Below are positions 48,601-58,524 of a DNA stretch of 64,000 nucleotides, in pieces. Source of the DNA: Dendrolimus kikuchii (lineage: Eukaryota > Arthropoda > Insecta > Lepidoptera > Lasiocampidae). Position numbers and translations under genes: made by a program. How positions within the stretch are numbered: the stretch's first letter is position 1; each line of letters opens with the position of its first letter. The stretch is taken from positions 9,397,838 to 9,461,837 of the forward strand of contig CM034401.1 of the NCBI GenBank assembly GCA_019925095.2, in the 5' to 3' direction. The notes beneath the pieces were generated by a model, which saw nothing but the letters and a program-made list of their open reading frames with translations, ran no database searches and was not told the DNA's origin.

Positions 48601-49005
48601 GTGAAAAATCGAAATGTGTACCGAGACACATATTAGAAGTTAAACTTCAACGGACAATTGGAAAAAGGAATCGCAACAAAATTTTATAAATATAATATAA
48701 ACGTACTTACGTACTGACAAGTACAATTATATAATAAATATAAATGTACTTGTCCAATTTGAAAACCTGCCCGTAAAACTTCAAGTTAAAATTTTGATGC
48801 GATTCGTTTTTCAACTTGTCCGTTGAAGTTTTTTCTACAATTAGCTACTAACCACATCCAAGAGAGCGTCTTCATAAAGGTTATTAGAATAGCGACTACC
48901 GTCCGGGCTGTTAAAGTATTCCAGTACAAGATCGGCGTGCGGTGACTGGCGTGCGTACGCGTAGCCGACGACGGCATACAATAAAAACACCCTGACAACC
49001 CACAT
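39695..49005 (-). CDS. Secreted acid lipase (lipase 3 / gastric-lysosomal lipase family), complete
   Basis: Alpha/beta-hydrolase that cleaves ester bonds of triglycerides or cholesteryl esters; insect members are commonly secreted gut or fat-body enzymes. Exons: 49005-48853, 44424-44220, 43801-43437, 41898-41740 and 40081-39695, giving 422 aa. The family is usually near 400 aa. Residues 1-18 form a hydrophobic signal peptide (MWVVRVFLLYAVVGYAYA). The abhydrolase-lipase motif KYGYPVEVHNVITDDGYIL is at 56-74, the oxyanion HG at 101-102, the nucleophile elbow GHSQG at 188-192 (Ser190), the likely acid D364 (VDDDIFAHVKDV) and the histidine H395 (SHLDFMWG). N143 is a possible glycosylation site. 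Introns 1, 3 and 4 start in phase 0 and intron 2 in phase 1. Intron 1 (4.4 kb) holds a mariner broken by a LINE, and a hAT MITE; introns 3 and 4 carry repeat fragments. A relic of a second lipase copy lies upstream at 51376-51412. Substrate cannot be told from the sequence. Confidence 0.94.
40385..41343. repeat. Repeat family B mosaic in lipase intron 4
   Basis: An inverted end piece at 40385-40465 (GATATGCCCGCGACTTCGTC) is followed by sequence ending in the family C-like tail CCTCCTCCTTTTTAAAGTCG (about 40822). A forward family B copy then runs from about 40850 to 41343, ending AGCGTGGAGGAAATCACGGG. Non-coding. Confidence 0.6.
42317..42620 (-). mobile_element. LINE 3' end with (TATG)n tail (family D), in lipase intron 3
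   Basis: The antisense frame 42618-42340 reads RMHDERMTKQIYNAKV, SRGRPRHTFHDRIDRVL and VRAYPARELA, the usual look of the C-terminus of an RTE-type endonuclease-RT polyprotein in moths. It is followed at once by an (ACAT)n run at 42317-42336, read as TATG repeats on the coding strand. The same terminal segment is at 56706-56822. 5'-truncated. Confidence 0.65.
43364..43418 (+). repeat. Family C tail fragment next to lipase exon 3
   Basis: The segment ATATAGACGAATTAAGCACC and TTTTTAGAGGTCGGTTAAAA matches the usual 3' tail of family C. It ends 19 bases from the exon 3 donor at 43437. Confidence 0.45.
43884..43924. repeat. Perfect 18-bp hairpin in lipase intron 2
   Basis: Arms AGGGTAACTAAGGACATG and its exact complement, with a 5-base loop (AACGC). 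Confidence 0.9.
44557..44583 (-). repeat. Family B edge left of mariner copy 2
   Basis: TTGCTCGCGACTTTGTCCAC is the inverted end of family B. A second inverted family B piece (TTTCTCGGCCTAGTAGTTTT and on) is at 46845-46925, just right of the mariner. The mariner probably landed in a family B copy. Confidence 0.4.
44766..46715 (+). pseudogene. Mariner transposase pseudogene, copy 2
   Basis: Starts MEWGDKENRIAVIALHKVGM. After the DNA-binding half it is disrupted by several indels and stops (about 45050-45360). It shares the TGG-to-TGA stop in the MVWWGV motif with copy 1. The later part is better: WSFQQDSAPGHKARSTQS keeps the second Asp, and PDLNLLDYDLW keeps the third. A LINE (45694-46620) splits the C-terminus between AVENFP and MERVRASIDNWPQRL. 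Ends GDHFK. Confidence 0.85.
45694..46620 (-). mobile_element. 5'-truncated R1-type LINE inside mariner copy 2, 13-bp TSD
   Basis: The host sequence AGAATTTTCCCAT is present at both edges (45681-45693 and 46621-46633), a clean 13-base target duplication. The 927-base insert is GC-rich and antisense. Its coding strand reads PPPWDLEARVLAAVYDWRKD (from about 46617), then later HTLQECPAWDGERRVLGVNI, the C-terminal part typical of R1-clade LINEs, and stops at 46014. The 3' region carries GGGTTTTAGTGGGTATTCC (near 45800) and ends in an A/T-rich tail at 45694-45712. The motif is shared with insertions at 55769 and 59739. Confidence 0.8.
47189..47978. mobile_element. hAT-like MITE, 790 bp, perfect 8-bp TSD (lipase intron 1)
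   Basis: The ends CATAGCTGGGCA and TGCCCAGCTATG are perfect 12-base inverted repeats, flanked on both sides by ATTATAGA (47181-47188 and 47979-47986). The subterminal regions are full of GTTAACTTCGTTAA and ATCCGTTA motifs in both orientations. The centre (47500-47640) has repeated AGACGAA.. units. No transposase. An 8-base duplication is the hAT hallmark. Confidence 0.85.
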
Positions 49006-49184
49006 AATACCTAATTATCTACTTATGTAAAAAGTATCATACATTCGTTTTATACATAACTAAATCAAGATAAATATCATTAATTTAAAGATTAATCTTT
49101 ATCGCGGTATTAATTATACTTATAGAAAGCTACATGATACTTTAAAAACATAATGAGTCAGTGCAATATATATTTTTTTTTATT

Positions 49185-49486
49185 GCAGGAGTTCAGCAGA
49201 CAGGCAGACGGCCCACTTGATGGAAAGCAGTAACCATCACCTATGGACATTTGCAACACCAAAGGTGGTACAAATGCGCTGCTGCTCCCTCAAGGGAGAC
49301 TGGAACCTGGTCACTAATGCCGGAACACAACTCAAGGTTGTTATGGCGATATACTTTAGACCAGGGGTGGTAGCCATCCAGTCGGGCAAATGCCCTACCA
49401 CCTGGCTGTGGATTGTTTAGTCGCCTCTTACGACAGGCCGCCCGGCCGCAGGAAATTGTATTCTTTCTCCGTTCCTGCACGGATAA
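49185..49486 (+). repeat. Repeat family A, copy 4 (near full length), upstream of lipase
   Basis: Runs from TTGCAGGAGTTCAGCAGACA to CTCCGTTCCTGCACGGATAA, colinear with copy 3. Lies 180 bases upstream of the lipase ATG. Confidence 0.65.
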
Positions 49487-49774
49487 AAATATACCTACAT
49501 ACCACCTGTACAGTTCGCATTAAAATATCCTACCTAGCTGAGCAGAAGGTGCACTTAAAAATCGTCTGTTGTGCAGCCAACTGTTATTAAGATCATTAAT
49601 AAAAAGTGCGAAGTATCTTATGATCATCACTGAGTTCAAAGTTAAACATTTCGATAATATAATTAATAGATTTTTTAAATATAGTATTTCATTGATTGAT
49701 TATAATTCATTGAAAAGTTCGAAAAATGCAAATATTTATCTATTTATAAAAAAAATCACATAGAATTGGCCAAG

Positions 49775-49837
49775 TACTGTCGGTATATATATAGACACCG
49801 TATATATATGTACCGACAGTATATGTATGTATGTATA

Positions 49838-49871
<34 letters not shown>
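49775..49871. repeat. Hairpin (49775-49821) and TA-rich microsatellite
   Basis: TACTGTCGGTATATATATAG pairs with TATATATATGTACCGACAGT around ACACCG-like bases. It is followed by (TATG)n and (TA)n runs up to 49871. Confidence 0.8.
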
Positions 49872-49876
<5 letters not shown>

Positions 49877-50690
49877 ATATAATTCTAAATATGCCATGTC
49901 TGTATATTGAAGCTATTGTATTATTGTATCCGGCTGGGCGGCCTATCGTAAAAGGCAACTAAACAACCCGCAGCCAGGTGGTAGGGTTTTTGCTCGACTG
50001 GATGGCGGCCACCCCTGGTCTAAAGTATGCCGCCCTAACAACCTTGTGTTGTGTTCGGGCATTAGTGACCAGGTTCCGGTCTCCTTTAAGAGAGCGGCAG
50101 CGCATTTGTAGCACCTTTGGTGTTGCAAATGTCTATAGGCGATGGTAACCGCTTTCCATCAAGTGGGCCGTCTGCCTGTCTGCTGAACTCCTACAATAAT
50201 AAATTTAAAAAAAAATGGAAAAAAAAGCAGTTGCAATAGACTGTATAACAATACAAACGATGTAGAACACCATATATTTTTTGCATTTCTTGTAATAATA
50301 TAAATTTCTAAAAACGCATAGTCTGTGCACTGAAGCTATTTGAAAAAAACAACTGGAAAACCCTATGTATGATGGAGAACACGATGCATTTTTTTTATTT
50401 CTTATATACCTATTTGTTTTTGGGCAGTGGTTTGAATTTTTTCGGGTGCATAAAAATTAGTTTATTCCGATACAGTTTATACTAAAATGTTTTTTTTAAT
50501 GCAGCGATACTTTGTGTCCCGGGAATCCCGCGGAAACTTTCCCGGGTATAGAACAAATTAGTTAGGTTGCATAAAAATTCGCTGATTCCTGATACGATTT
50601 AACTAGACCGATGGCCAATTCCTTTTCTAAAGTGATGCAATACTTTATATTCCGGGAATCCCGCGGGAATTATCCGCGGTTGAGGGAGGG
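49871..50690 (+). repeat. Repeat family B split by a family A copy
   Basis: Family B begins at about 49885 (TAAATATGCCATGTCTGTAT). It breaks off after GAAGCTATT, where an inverted family A copy (about 49931-50206) follows, and resumes near 50225 with GCAGTTGCAATAGACTG. A second, diverged family B stretch runs 50295-50690 with three CCCGCGG blocks. So family A moved after this family B copy was in place. Confidence 0.55.
49931..50206 (-). repeat. Repeat family A, copy 5, inside family B
   Basis: Antisense copy from GGCTGGGCGGCCTATCGTAA to GGGCCGTCTGCCTGTCTGCT. It lacks the CTCCGTCCCTGCAC terminal block. Confidence 0.6.
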
Positions 50691-50695
50691 TTTTA

Positions 50696-50915
50696 AAAGC
50701 AGCTAAACTAAAGATTACAAACCTGTCTTGTCGGCTGTTCTTTGGTAAGTATCATCGAATTAAGATGAATAGATTTTTGCTTCAAACTCCACTAAATATC
50801 CTTGGTAAACTTTAAAAATCACGTTCTAGTGAAACTTCGTATTGTTACATCCATATTTATTCAGTTTTTAGCGGATTTTAGGTTCGGCCTAATGTTAAAA
50901 TCAAAATAACATGGA
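50696..50915. repeat. Second copy of the lipase 3'-flank block
   Basis: Matches 37490-37725 (shared blocks AACTTTAAAAATCAC, TTTTTAGCGGATTTTAG and others) in the same orientation. Together with the exon relic at 51376-51412 this looks like what is left of a duplicated lipase locus. Confidence 0.6.
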
Positions 50916-51375
50916 TAAACAAAACTGTGTATAATTCACTTACATAAGATAGAATGATAGATACTACCAGAATGCAAAAAATAGTTCATTTTCCAAACAT
51001 TTTGATCAGATTGTAGATAAAATGATTCAACTACGTTAGCCAGACTTTCGGTCGCATGATGTGTTAATTTTTATTCAAAATACATTTAATACGTTCTCTC
51101 GGAAACAGCTCCTATACGAAAAGTTCGACCTTACGCCGAACACTACGTATTTTGGCTGATATGTCATAGTTTACATACCTGAGCGAATTTAGCTGAAATT
51201 TCAGCGCCGTACTTTCGGCAGGTGTGTCGCTAGCCTTAAACGAGAAGTCAGATTGTAGCTATTATAAAGTCACCTTTATCTGATTATGATTTTGATAGAT
51301 AGTTTCAAAACAAACACATACCCAATACAATTATTTTTACCTCAAACTTCAAGTAAATTTAATAAAATGCAAATG

Positions 51376-51412
51376 AAGAACCATAACTACTTACAGCGTT
51401 GTGCTGGTCAGG
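51376..51412 (-). pseudogene. Relic of a duplicated lipase exon 4 donor end
   Basis: GAAGAACCATAACTACTTAC and the following AGCGTTGTGCTGGTC match lipase exon 4 at 41719-41755 with only a few changes. On the minus strand the relic reads the DQHNA codons followed by a GTAAGT donor and the same intron start. Nothing else of the exon remains to the right. 51413-52030 shows no gene. Confidence 0.6.
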
Positions 51413-52030
51413 GTTTGACTTTGAATTTTTTATCGATAGATAATCCTTAAACGACGATGGCCATTGAAAAGCTAAATAAAAAACCAACTTCAAGAGTAAG
51501 CAAAAATTAATATTAAATTATTTATTTATTTTTAATTTAAATTATTTAGTTTTTAGTTAGATACTTGTGAAGTTTTTTTTTTTGCTAGAATTTTTTATTT
51601 TACTCTTTTAAGTATTGCTAGTGAAACAGCTTCTCGCGGAAACGATAATTGTATGAAACAGAACTTAATTCACTCGTGCGTGCTGTTTTTTGTCCAGGAT
51701 TTCTGTTGTAAGCCTTACTAGTCCTAGTTCATTACAGTACAGCACGTTCTTGATCAAAATGTAAGTGTCTCTTCGTTTTAGGATTGTCATAAACCTAACA
51801 ATATTTCAGTTACTACACATTGTCTATTTGATTTTGAGGAATTTTACGGCTATAATAAATATTCGGAAATCAAGGTCTAATACCAAACAAAAAAATATAG
51901 CTGGAACAATAGCTCAATCACTACTATTTTTTATTCAATATTGAAGAATTTTCTGCTATATTTTTGGAGTACAAAGTTCAATAGCGATTAAATTAAGTAA
52001 GAATACTTCTAATTTGTTCAAATTTTTCGG

Positions 52031-52531
52031 TTATAATAATAATAATAATAACACAGCTGATGGTGGGCGTGCGCATCTTTGTCGTGCTGCAATCTCGTTT
52101 GTCTCCTTATTGTTTTGTGTTAGCCATAACAAAGACAGCAAACGGCCACGATACGAAGTGAGGTTAGTTTCTCCCTCTGTCGCCTCATAGTACGCGCGCA
52201 TGACGCACTCATTCAACTCCTGAGTCCATCTCATGCGGCGCACTACACCACCGGTAGCGAGGGCCGGGCGCGGGATTCGTCCCGCAGGCCCCAAGCGTGC
52301 CGACGGTGGCCGCCCACGGCCCCGCACAGGTCTTAGCGGCGGGGCGGGCGGCGCTGGCTCCTCCTCGTCTTCGCTCGATGTCCCGGTGGTCGTTGACGTC
52401 ACGATTTCTTCATACGACGCTGATGACTGAGACGTAGAACCCGGCGAGGCGGACACAGCTGATGGTGGGCGTGCGCATCTTTGTCGTGCTGCAATCTCGT
52501 TTGTCTCCTTATTGTTTTGTGTTAGCCATAA
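52031..52531 (-). pseudogene. N-terminal fragment of a retroelement ORF, with a 79-base direct repeat
   Basis: The antisense frame is open over this whole stretch. It reads LWLTQNNKETNEIAARQRC, then a Ser/Thr-rich linker and acidic block (SSEDEEEPAPPAPPLRP), a basic RGRGRPPSARL, and RRMRWTQELNECVMRAYYEA followed by LTSYRGRLLSL. This is the start region of a non-LTR retroelement family common in moths. The first 79 bases reappear 402 bases away, in frame (52052-52130 and about 52453-52531), so part of the unit is tandemly duplicated. A (TAA)n run at 52034-52050 borders it. Confidence 0.55.
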
Positions 52532-52580
52532 TTTTGTGCTTGTCTAAATTATTTGTGTAGAATTTTTCATTTTCGTCCGG

Positions 52581-53138
52581 ATGATTGACATTACACATGT
52601 CATAGTAATAAATTTCTCTCTTAACGGCGAGTATTTGCACAGACATAACCTCGTAGCCAGGATTATCCACCAGCAACTTGCCCTTCGGTACGGTCTTGTG
52701 GAAACGGAGGTGCCTTATTACCAGTACTCGCCGGAGCCAGTTCTTGAAAACAGTCGTGCCACGCTCTACTGGGATCGATCAGTTATCACGGACAGGACTA
52801 TTGTAGCCAATAAGCCTGATATCGTGATAATAGATCGATCTGCACGGCGAGCAATACTCGTTGACATCAGTATCCCACATGACGATAACCTCGTGAAGAA
52901 AGAAAAAGAAAAACTAAGTAAATACTTGGATCTTGCTCACGAGGTTACGGCTATGTGGCGTCTGGAGTCAACGAGCATTGTGCCGATAGTTGTTACCGTC
53001 AATGGTCTTATAGCGAAAAGCCTCGACCGTCATCTAGAGAGGCTTTCGCTGGGAAGCTGGGTGAAGGGCCAGATACAGAAGGCAGCACTCTTGGACACGG
53101 CACGAATTGTGAGGAGGTTCCTGTCTCTGGAGCCATAA
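52581..53138 (+). pseudogene. C-terminal fragment of a retroelement ORF (nuclease-like domain)
   Basis: A 185-codon frame that closes with its own stop: YLHRHNLVARIIHQQLALRY, PYYQYSPEPVLENSRATLYW, NKPDIVIIDRSARRAILVDI, KEKEKLSKYLDLAHEVTAMW and an end LDTARIVRRFLSLEP. The PD...VDI arrangement resembles the restriction-like endonuclease fold at the C-terminus of R2-like retroelements. The 3'UTR-like tail continues to about 53330, AT-rich. It is in opposite orientation to the N-terminal fragment about 50 bases away. A related antisense piece is at 36-200. Confidence 0.6.
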
Positions 53139-53334
53139 CCATCGGTAGTTTGGACCCCAGGCCCCGCTGGCGATGAGATACAAGATTTTATATTTTTTTA
53201 TTGAATATGTATTTTATTTTTGATATATTTTTATAAAAGAATAATGTTATCTATTTTTTTATAAAAAAATATCTTTATATGTATATTTTAAAAAAATGTA
53301 AAATTTTTGAGAATAAATAAATACAGTATGCTTG

Positions 53335-53500
53335 TCCTTGGGTGCATTGTTATATGGTGTAGACAGGGATAATCGCCGGTCAGTGTCACGCCACATTTAC
53401 ATTAAATTTGTCAAAGGGCCTCTACGTGTTGGCCTTTCCATGGCCCCACGCAAGCCCTCCAAATGTCCGGGCCATTTTTATGGCCCGTAGTCTTGAAAGA
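53335..53500 (-). repeat. Repeat family F, copy 2
   Basis: Antisense of the 37761 copy: TATATGGTGTAGACAG, GTGTCACGCCACATTTAC, TTTGTCAAAGGGCCTCTACG and CCATGGCCCCACGCAAGCC. Shorter, without the extra insert; its hairpin (CCGGGCCAT/ATGGCCCGTAG) is imperfect. Confidence 0.6.
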
Positions 53501-53655
53501 CATACAAATATAATAATAATAAAATCTTTATTGTCAGAAAGTCAAATTTACATTATTTATATTACCTACTGGTCCCAAACTAGGCGAAGCCTGTATTTTG
53601 AAGACCAAAGCCGATGTTTATAGCCACAGCGGGCAGACGTGTGTTTTGTGTATAT

Positions 53656-53786
<131 letters not shown>

Positions 53787-53829
53787 TATGTGTGCGTGTG
53801 TGTGTTTACGCATTATCGTATAACACTAT

Positions 53830-54012
53830 TCAGACGGTGATTTTTAGCACATTTTCAGTATCGTCGTAAGTTAGACTGCTTAGCCATGCCTGAATCAATT
53901 TTTTGGCCTCTTTGACAGACTTATTTTTGATGTCACAGAATTTAACCACCACGTTATAGACGTGTGTGCTAACGAATAAGCCAGTGTGGCGGGCAAATGA
54001 GCTTTTCACCAT
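53830..54012 (-). other. 60-codon open frame, unassigned
   Basis: A complete small frame with a good start context (ATCATGG) reads MVKSSFARHTGLFV, KFCDIKNKSVKEAKKLIQAW and a C-terminus DDTENVLKITV. It has no recognised domain. It could be a small gene, a lost exon or a transposon remnant. Confidence 0.2.
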
Positions 54013-54206
54013 GATACTCGGCAGTCGGTAAACTCATTCGTGTTGTCAACTTTATGTAGTTGTCTGATGTTAGTAATAACTTAAAAACTTGTAAACTTCG
54101 TAGTTAAGGTTTAACAGACCGTCACCAAATTTGGGAAACTAAGATCATAATAATTATATAAGAAACTAACGGCTGCGGATATTACTAACCGAAAATCATT
54201 GGAAAT

Positions 54207-54279
54207 ACATTGTTTCGTCAATGTATTTCCAGAGATTTATTTTATTATATTTATTGACTAAAAAAATTTAGTCAATAAA
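54207..54279. repeat. Two adjacent small hairpins
   Basis: GGAAATACATTG/CAATGTATTTCC and ATTTATTGACTAAA/TTTAGTCAATAAAT lie side by side. Seen directly. Confidence 0.7.
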
Positions 54280-54390
54280 TTTGTAGGATTGCTTTTTGGG
54301 TGATGCACAGAGTACATTGATATAATAGGAGAGGGCGACGCGACGCGCGACGTAGCGATTAAGCGGCTCAACCATTTCTAAATAAAGATT

Positions 54391-54960
54391 TTTCTTAACA
54401 AAAACAACACCGACTTCAAACTAACAACAAAAAAAAATAACCGACTTCTTTTTACAACATTTTGAAGTCGGTGCCAAGTAAAACATAAAAAGCTTGTTTT
54501 AAAGTTTTTAAATACAAGCTTTTGAGCTCCTGGATATCATGTAGCAGCAGAGTGCTAGCCAAGACAAGTAAATCGAGCCCAAACACTACGAGTCTATCTT
54601 GTTTAGTACAGAAGTTCCTATGGCCACCTTCCGACTCCATCATCAGATCAGCTCCATGGTACCATATTATTGCATTGTCACGCGATATTCATATGTGTGC
54701 AAAATTTCAGCTTAATCGGAAACCGGGAAGATGGTCAAATTTCAGATTCCACCTGAACTTACTTAAATACTTACATACATAAATACTTACACACATACAT
54801 ACTTACATACATACATACTTACATACATACATACTTAAATACATACATACTTACATACATACTTACATACATACATACTTACATAAATCCATTGCAAGTT
54901 AAATAAAAGCTTGTAAAAATACAGACAAACTGAGAACCTCTTCCTTTTAGAAGTCGATGA
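54391..54960 (+). repeat. Repeat family C, copy 2, with internal (TTACATACATAC)n
   Basis: Starts with GACTTC/GAAGTC inverted motifs (CCGACTTCTTTTTACAAC). It shares the long blocks listed for 13541-13795, then expands into a TTACATACATAC microsatellite at about 54760-54888. It ends GAACCTCTTCCTTTTAGAAG. 54961-55768 is AT-rich and unassigned. Confidence 0.65.
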
Positions 54961-55768
54961 AAAAATGAATGATTTTCGTTATAGGTATCATCATTTAATT
55001 TATTTTAAAAAACATTTTACCATATAATCTCTTCATTCATCGACGCGTCGATAGTTCAATAACAAATATTTGAATAGGACATGATTAAAATAATTCATTT
55101 AAATTATCGCAAAATCAGTACCGATTACTTTTAAATCTGCAAGTGATTATTTACGTATGTAATAAACGTCATAGGGTTCCAAATAAAATGATTATTTTCC
55201 TAGAGTTCTTATTTTAGAACTGCTAGTAAAAAAAATATTATATAATATTTCTTTAAGTTATTGTGACAAAACGTAGTTTTTTCACGATGCAACAACGGTT
55301 TTAAACGCGATTTTTTATTTGATTTTTATTCCGACCTCACGACCACTTTTCAAAAGCCGGAAGACAAAGACGACAGCAATCAGTGAACACGCACTGGATA
55401 ATGCCAACCACTACTTCAGATTCGATAAACCACATTCTCGCAAAACAGAATTGTTTCATACCTAGAATAGTGCGCGACGCTATTGAAAATATCAAAAACC
55501 AACGAAATTTCAATTAAGAATATGGTTGGCAAGTACCATCTGTTTGGGATCCTGATCATCTAAACTATAAGACCCAAACATAGCAAAAACCAACTGCCAG
55601 ACCACAAGACACTGTGAACTCTTTCTGCGCGCCCAGAAACACAAATTAACTTGATTCATAATTTCTCTTTTTATTGTACTTCCCACCTATTAATTTATTA
55701 TATTTTTGAAGTGCATTTATTTGACTGACACCTGTTTTATTTCTAACTCTATGGACACAGAACGACCT

Positions 55769-56158
55769 GTTTTTTTTTTGTGGCGAGGGAAAATGCTTAA
55801 CCGATTTACGCAAAAACTGGCCCGTTGCTAGGGGAACGACACGCGTCGGTCGGGGGCGATAACACTGCAGCAATAGTATGCTCTTGGCAGTGCTCCGTCC
55901 GCGACCGACGTCACAGAATAGTGTGGAAGACTCCGAGCGTTGCTGCACGGGCGAGCAACCCCAATACCCACTAAAAACCCCCTCCTCCCTGTCGACCCTG
56001 CGCTTTTGTTTGTGTTGGAAAGGCTGAGATTTAGAACATAGTTACACCCAGCCGATCCAGCGCAATAAAGTGCCTGGAGTGTGCCCTGGGAGAACACACC
56101 CCACTTCGTTGTGCGGGGGTAGAAGGTCCTTTGCTCTCCTAGCAAGCTAAAGGCCCGC
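55769..56158 (-). mobile_element. 5'-truncated LINE insertion, 18-bp TSD
   Basis: ATGGACACAGAACGACCT is present at 55751-55768 and again at 56159-56176. The 390-base insert starts with a T-run (the antisense of a poly-A tail) and carries the shared R1-like GGGGTTTTTAGTGGGTATTG motif in antisense near 55965. No intact coding remains. Confidence 0.75.
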
Positions 56159-56705
56159 ATGGACACAGAACGACCTACCGTAAGCCCGACCAATCAGCGC
56201 ACGAAGTACGTTCCATGGCATGCCTTTCCCCAATTTCACGTCGATAGATTGTAATCTATCCGTATTTAGAATTTGACTACAGAAACCTGTCTTCTATGTA
56301 CATAGGTAATCTACCTGTAGTTCACATCCACAAAGTACATTAATAATAAGAGAAAGTAATCTTTCAGTCCAAAAAAATATTTGCATAATAAAAGAGGATA
56401 CAAAAGATTGGACTGAAATTTGAAAATAATTCTGTCGATTGAGGAACTAATTTGGTATAAAATTTAATATATTTTAGGGTTTCTTAGCCAAATGAAGAAT
56501 ACGTTCGCCACCTCTACGAAACATTAAAGAGACTGACACATACGTTGCCAGTTTATAATCGACGTATCCATAGTAGTTTGTGATCGACTTGTTGACTGCG
56601 AGTATGTAGTATCTTAAAATAGTCTGTGTCGACATTCTTAGAGTCAATAAAACAATTATATAATATGTGATCAATATTTCAATAATTAATTTGTTACAAG
56701 ACAAG

Positions 56706-56822
56706 AGTTATGAATGTCAAAGAAGCAAGTGAGGTGTGTAAGAATGGGCCTAAATGGCGCTCTGTTGTTCGTGCCTACCCCGCAAGGGAACTGGCGTGAA
56801 GTTATGTATGTATGTATGTATG
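56706..56822 (+). mobile_element. LINE 3' end with (TATG)n tail (family D), short copy
   Basis: AATGTCAAAGAAGCAAGTGA through GCCTACCCCGCAAGGGAACT, ending GTGAAG and then TTATG plus TATG repeats. It matches the complement of 42340-42430. A small fragment of the same family is at 60807-60845. 56177-56705 and 56823-57228 show no gene. Confidence 0.65.
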
Positions 56823-57228
56823 TAATTTGTTACTCGGCTTCGTTGGTGGGTATACGAGTATAATATCAGTTGACGTCGCAAATATTCTTAGATTAATTAT
56901 AGATAACTCTAAAGTAAATAGTATTAATTTGATAAAGTAATATTAAGCATGACATGCGTAAAATGATACGCGAGACCCTAATCTAATCACAACTTCTATT
57001 ATATTAATACACTCTGTATCAAAACTATAGAAATACAACATCAAAATCAAAACCAAATAAATATAAACTTTTTAAAAACTACAGACACAGAGATGAAGGT
57101 TGATGATAGAGATGAAGATTAGCGCATCTGGGGATATGAACCACGATGCCAAGGCCCGTATCTCAGGAGCTTGGGCCAAACGGCGTGAGGTGACAGGTGT
57201 TATTTGTGACCCCAAAATGCCGGTTATA

Positions 57229-58519
57229 CAGTCTGGCTATAAATACTGTTACAATTAAAAAGAAACAAAATATTACATTTGAATTTGGAATCTGTCATTT
57301 TTATGTGATTGTTCATTGTGTTTTCTCATTTTGGCGCCAATACATTGTACAACATTTTGCGATATTAAAATGGAGTGGGGCGATAAAGAGAACCGAATCG
57401 CTGTAATTGCATTACATTAAGTAGGTATGGAGCCCAATGCAATTTTTAAAACTCTCCATACGCTTGGTATTAATCAAATTTTTGTGTACCAGGTTATTAA
57501 CACGTACAATGAGACTTTCTCTGTTTGTGACAGAAAAAGATCTGGCCGTCCACGTAGTATTCGTACGAAAAAGGTGATCAAAGTAGTAAGGGAATGAATT
57601 CGAATAAATCCTGTCCGAAAGCAAAAGATTTTGTCTCGGGAGATGAAGATATCACCTAGAACCATGTCGCGTATTTTAAAAGATGACTTAGGACTTGCAG
57701 CCTATAAGAGACGCACGGGTTATTTCTTAACTCATAATTTAAAAAACAATAGGGTGGTAAAATTGAAACAACTACTGAAACGGTACGTAAAGGGAGGTCA
57801 CAGAAAAATTTTGTTTACGGATGAGAAATTTTTTACAATTGAGCAACATTTTATCAAACAAAATGACCGTATTTATGCTCAAAGCTCTAAGGAAGCTTCC
57901 GAAAGAGTGCAACGTGGACATTATCCGTCTTCAGAGATGGTTTGGTGGGGTGTTAGCTATGAAGGAGTGACTCAGCCATATTTTTGTGAAAAAGGTATCA
58001 AAACATCGGCACAAGTGTATCAAGATACCATTCTTGAGCAGGTAGTTAAGCCCCTTAACAACACCATGTTCAATAACCAAGAATGGTCCTTCCAGCAAGA
58101 ATCGGCGCCGGGTCATAAAGCTCGGTCCACGCAGTCTTGGTTGGAAACGAACGTTTCGGACTTCATCAGAGCTGAAGACTGGCCGTCGTCTAGACCCGAT
58201 CTTAATCCGCTGGATTATGATTTATGGTCAGTTTTAGAGAGTACGGCTTGCTCTAAACACCATGATACTTTGGAATCCCTAAAACAATCCATACGATTGG
58301 CAGTGAAGAATTTTCCCATGGAAAGAGTGCGTGCTTCTATTGATAACTGGCCTCAACATTTAAAGGACTGTATTGCAGCCAATGGAGACCACTTCGAATA
58401 AGCTTTTTATATTTTTAATTGTTTTATATTTATGTATTAAACTAACACACTGTAAAACTTATAAATGTTATTTGCAATAGAAAAAAATTTATTTGTTACA
58501 ATATTTATGGCAAGACTGG
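57229..58519 (+). mobile_element. DD37D mariner, copy 3 (best preserved)
   Basis: About 1.29 kb flanked by TA. The ends CAGTCTGGCTATAAATACTG and CCCAGTCTTGCCATAAATAT (read inward) are inverted repeats. The transposase frame is almost intact. Confidence 0.88.
57370..58401 (+). pseudogene. Mariner transposase, copy 3, two stops and a changed catalytic residue
   Basis: The frame of 343 codons runs without frameshift from MEWGDKENRIAVIALH to CIAANGDHFE. TAA replaces codon 17 (57418-57420) and TGA replaces codon 76 (57595-57597). From residue 88 (MSREMKISPRTMSRIL) it is fully open for 256 codons. The catalytic acids are D in ILFTDEKFF, E instead of D in WSFQQESAPGHK, and D in PDLNPLDYDLW. Copy 2 has QQD at the second site, and 37 residues separate the second and third positions. 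Relative to copy 1 it lacks three or four residues before RVQRGHYP. The enzyme is not expected to work. Confidence 0.88.
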
Positions 58520-58524
58520 GTATT

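Noticed and set aside
54760..54888. CRISPR-like array of short repeats
   Set aside because: It is a simple TTACATACATAC microsatellite without unique spacers, inside an insect repeat.
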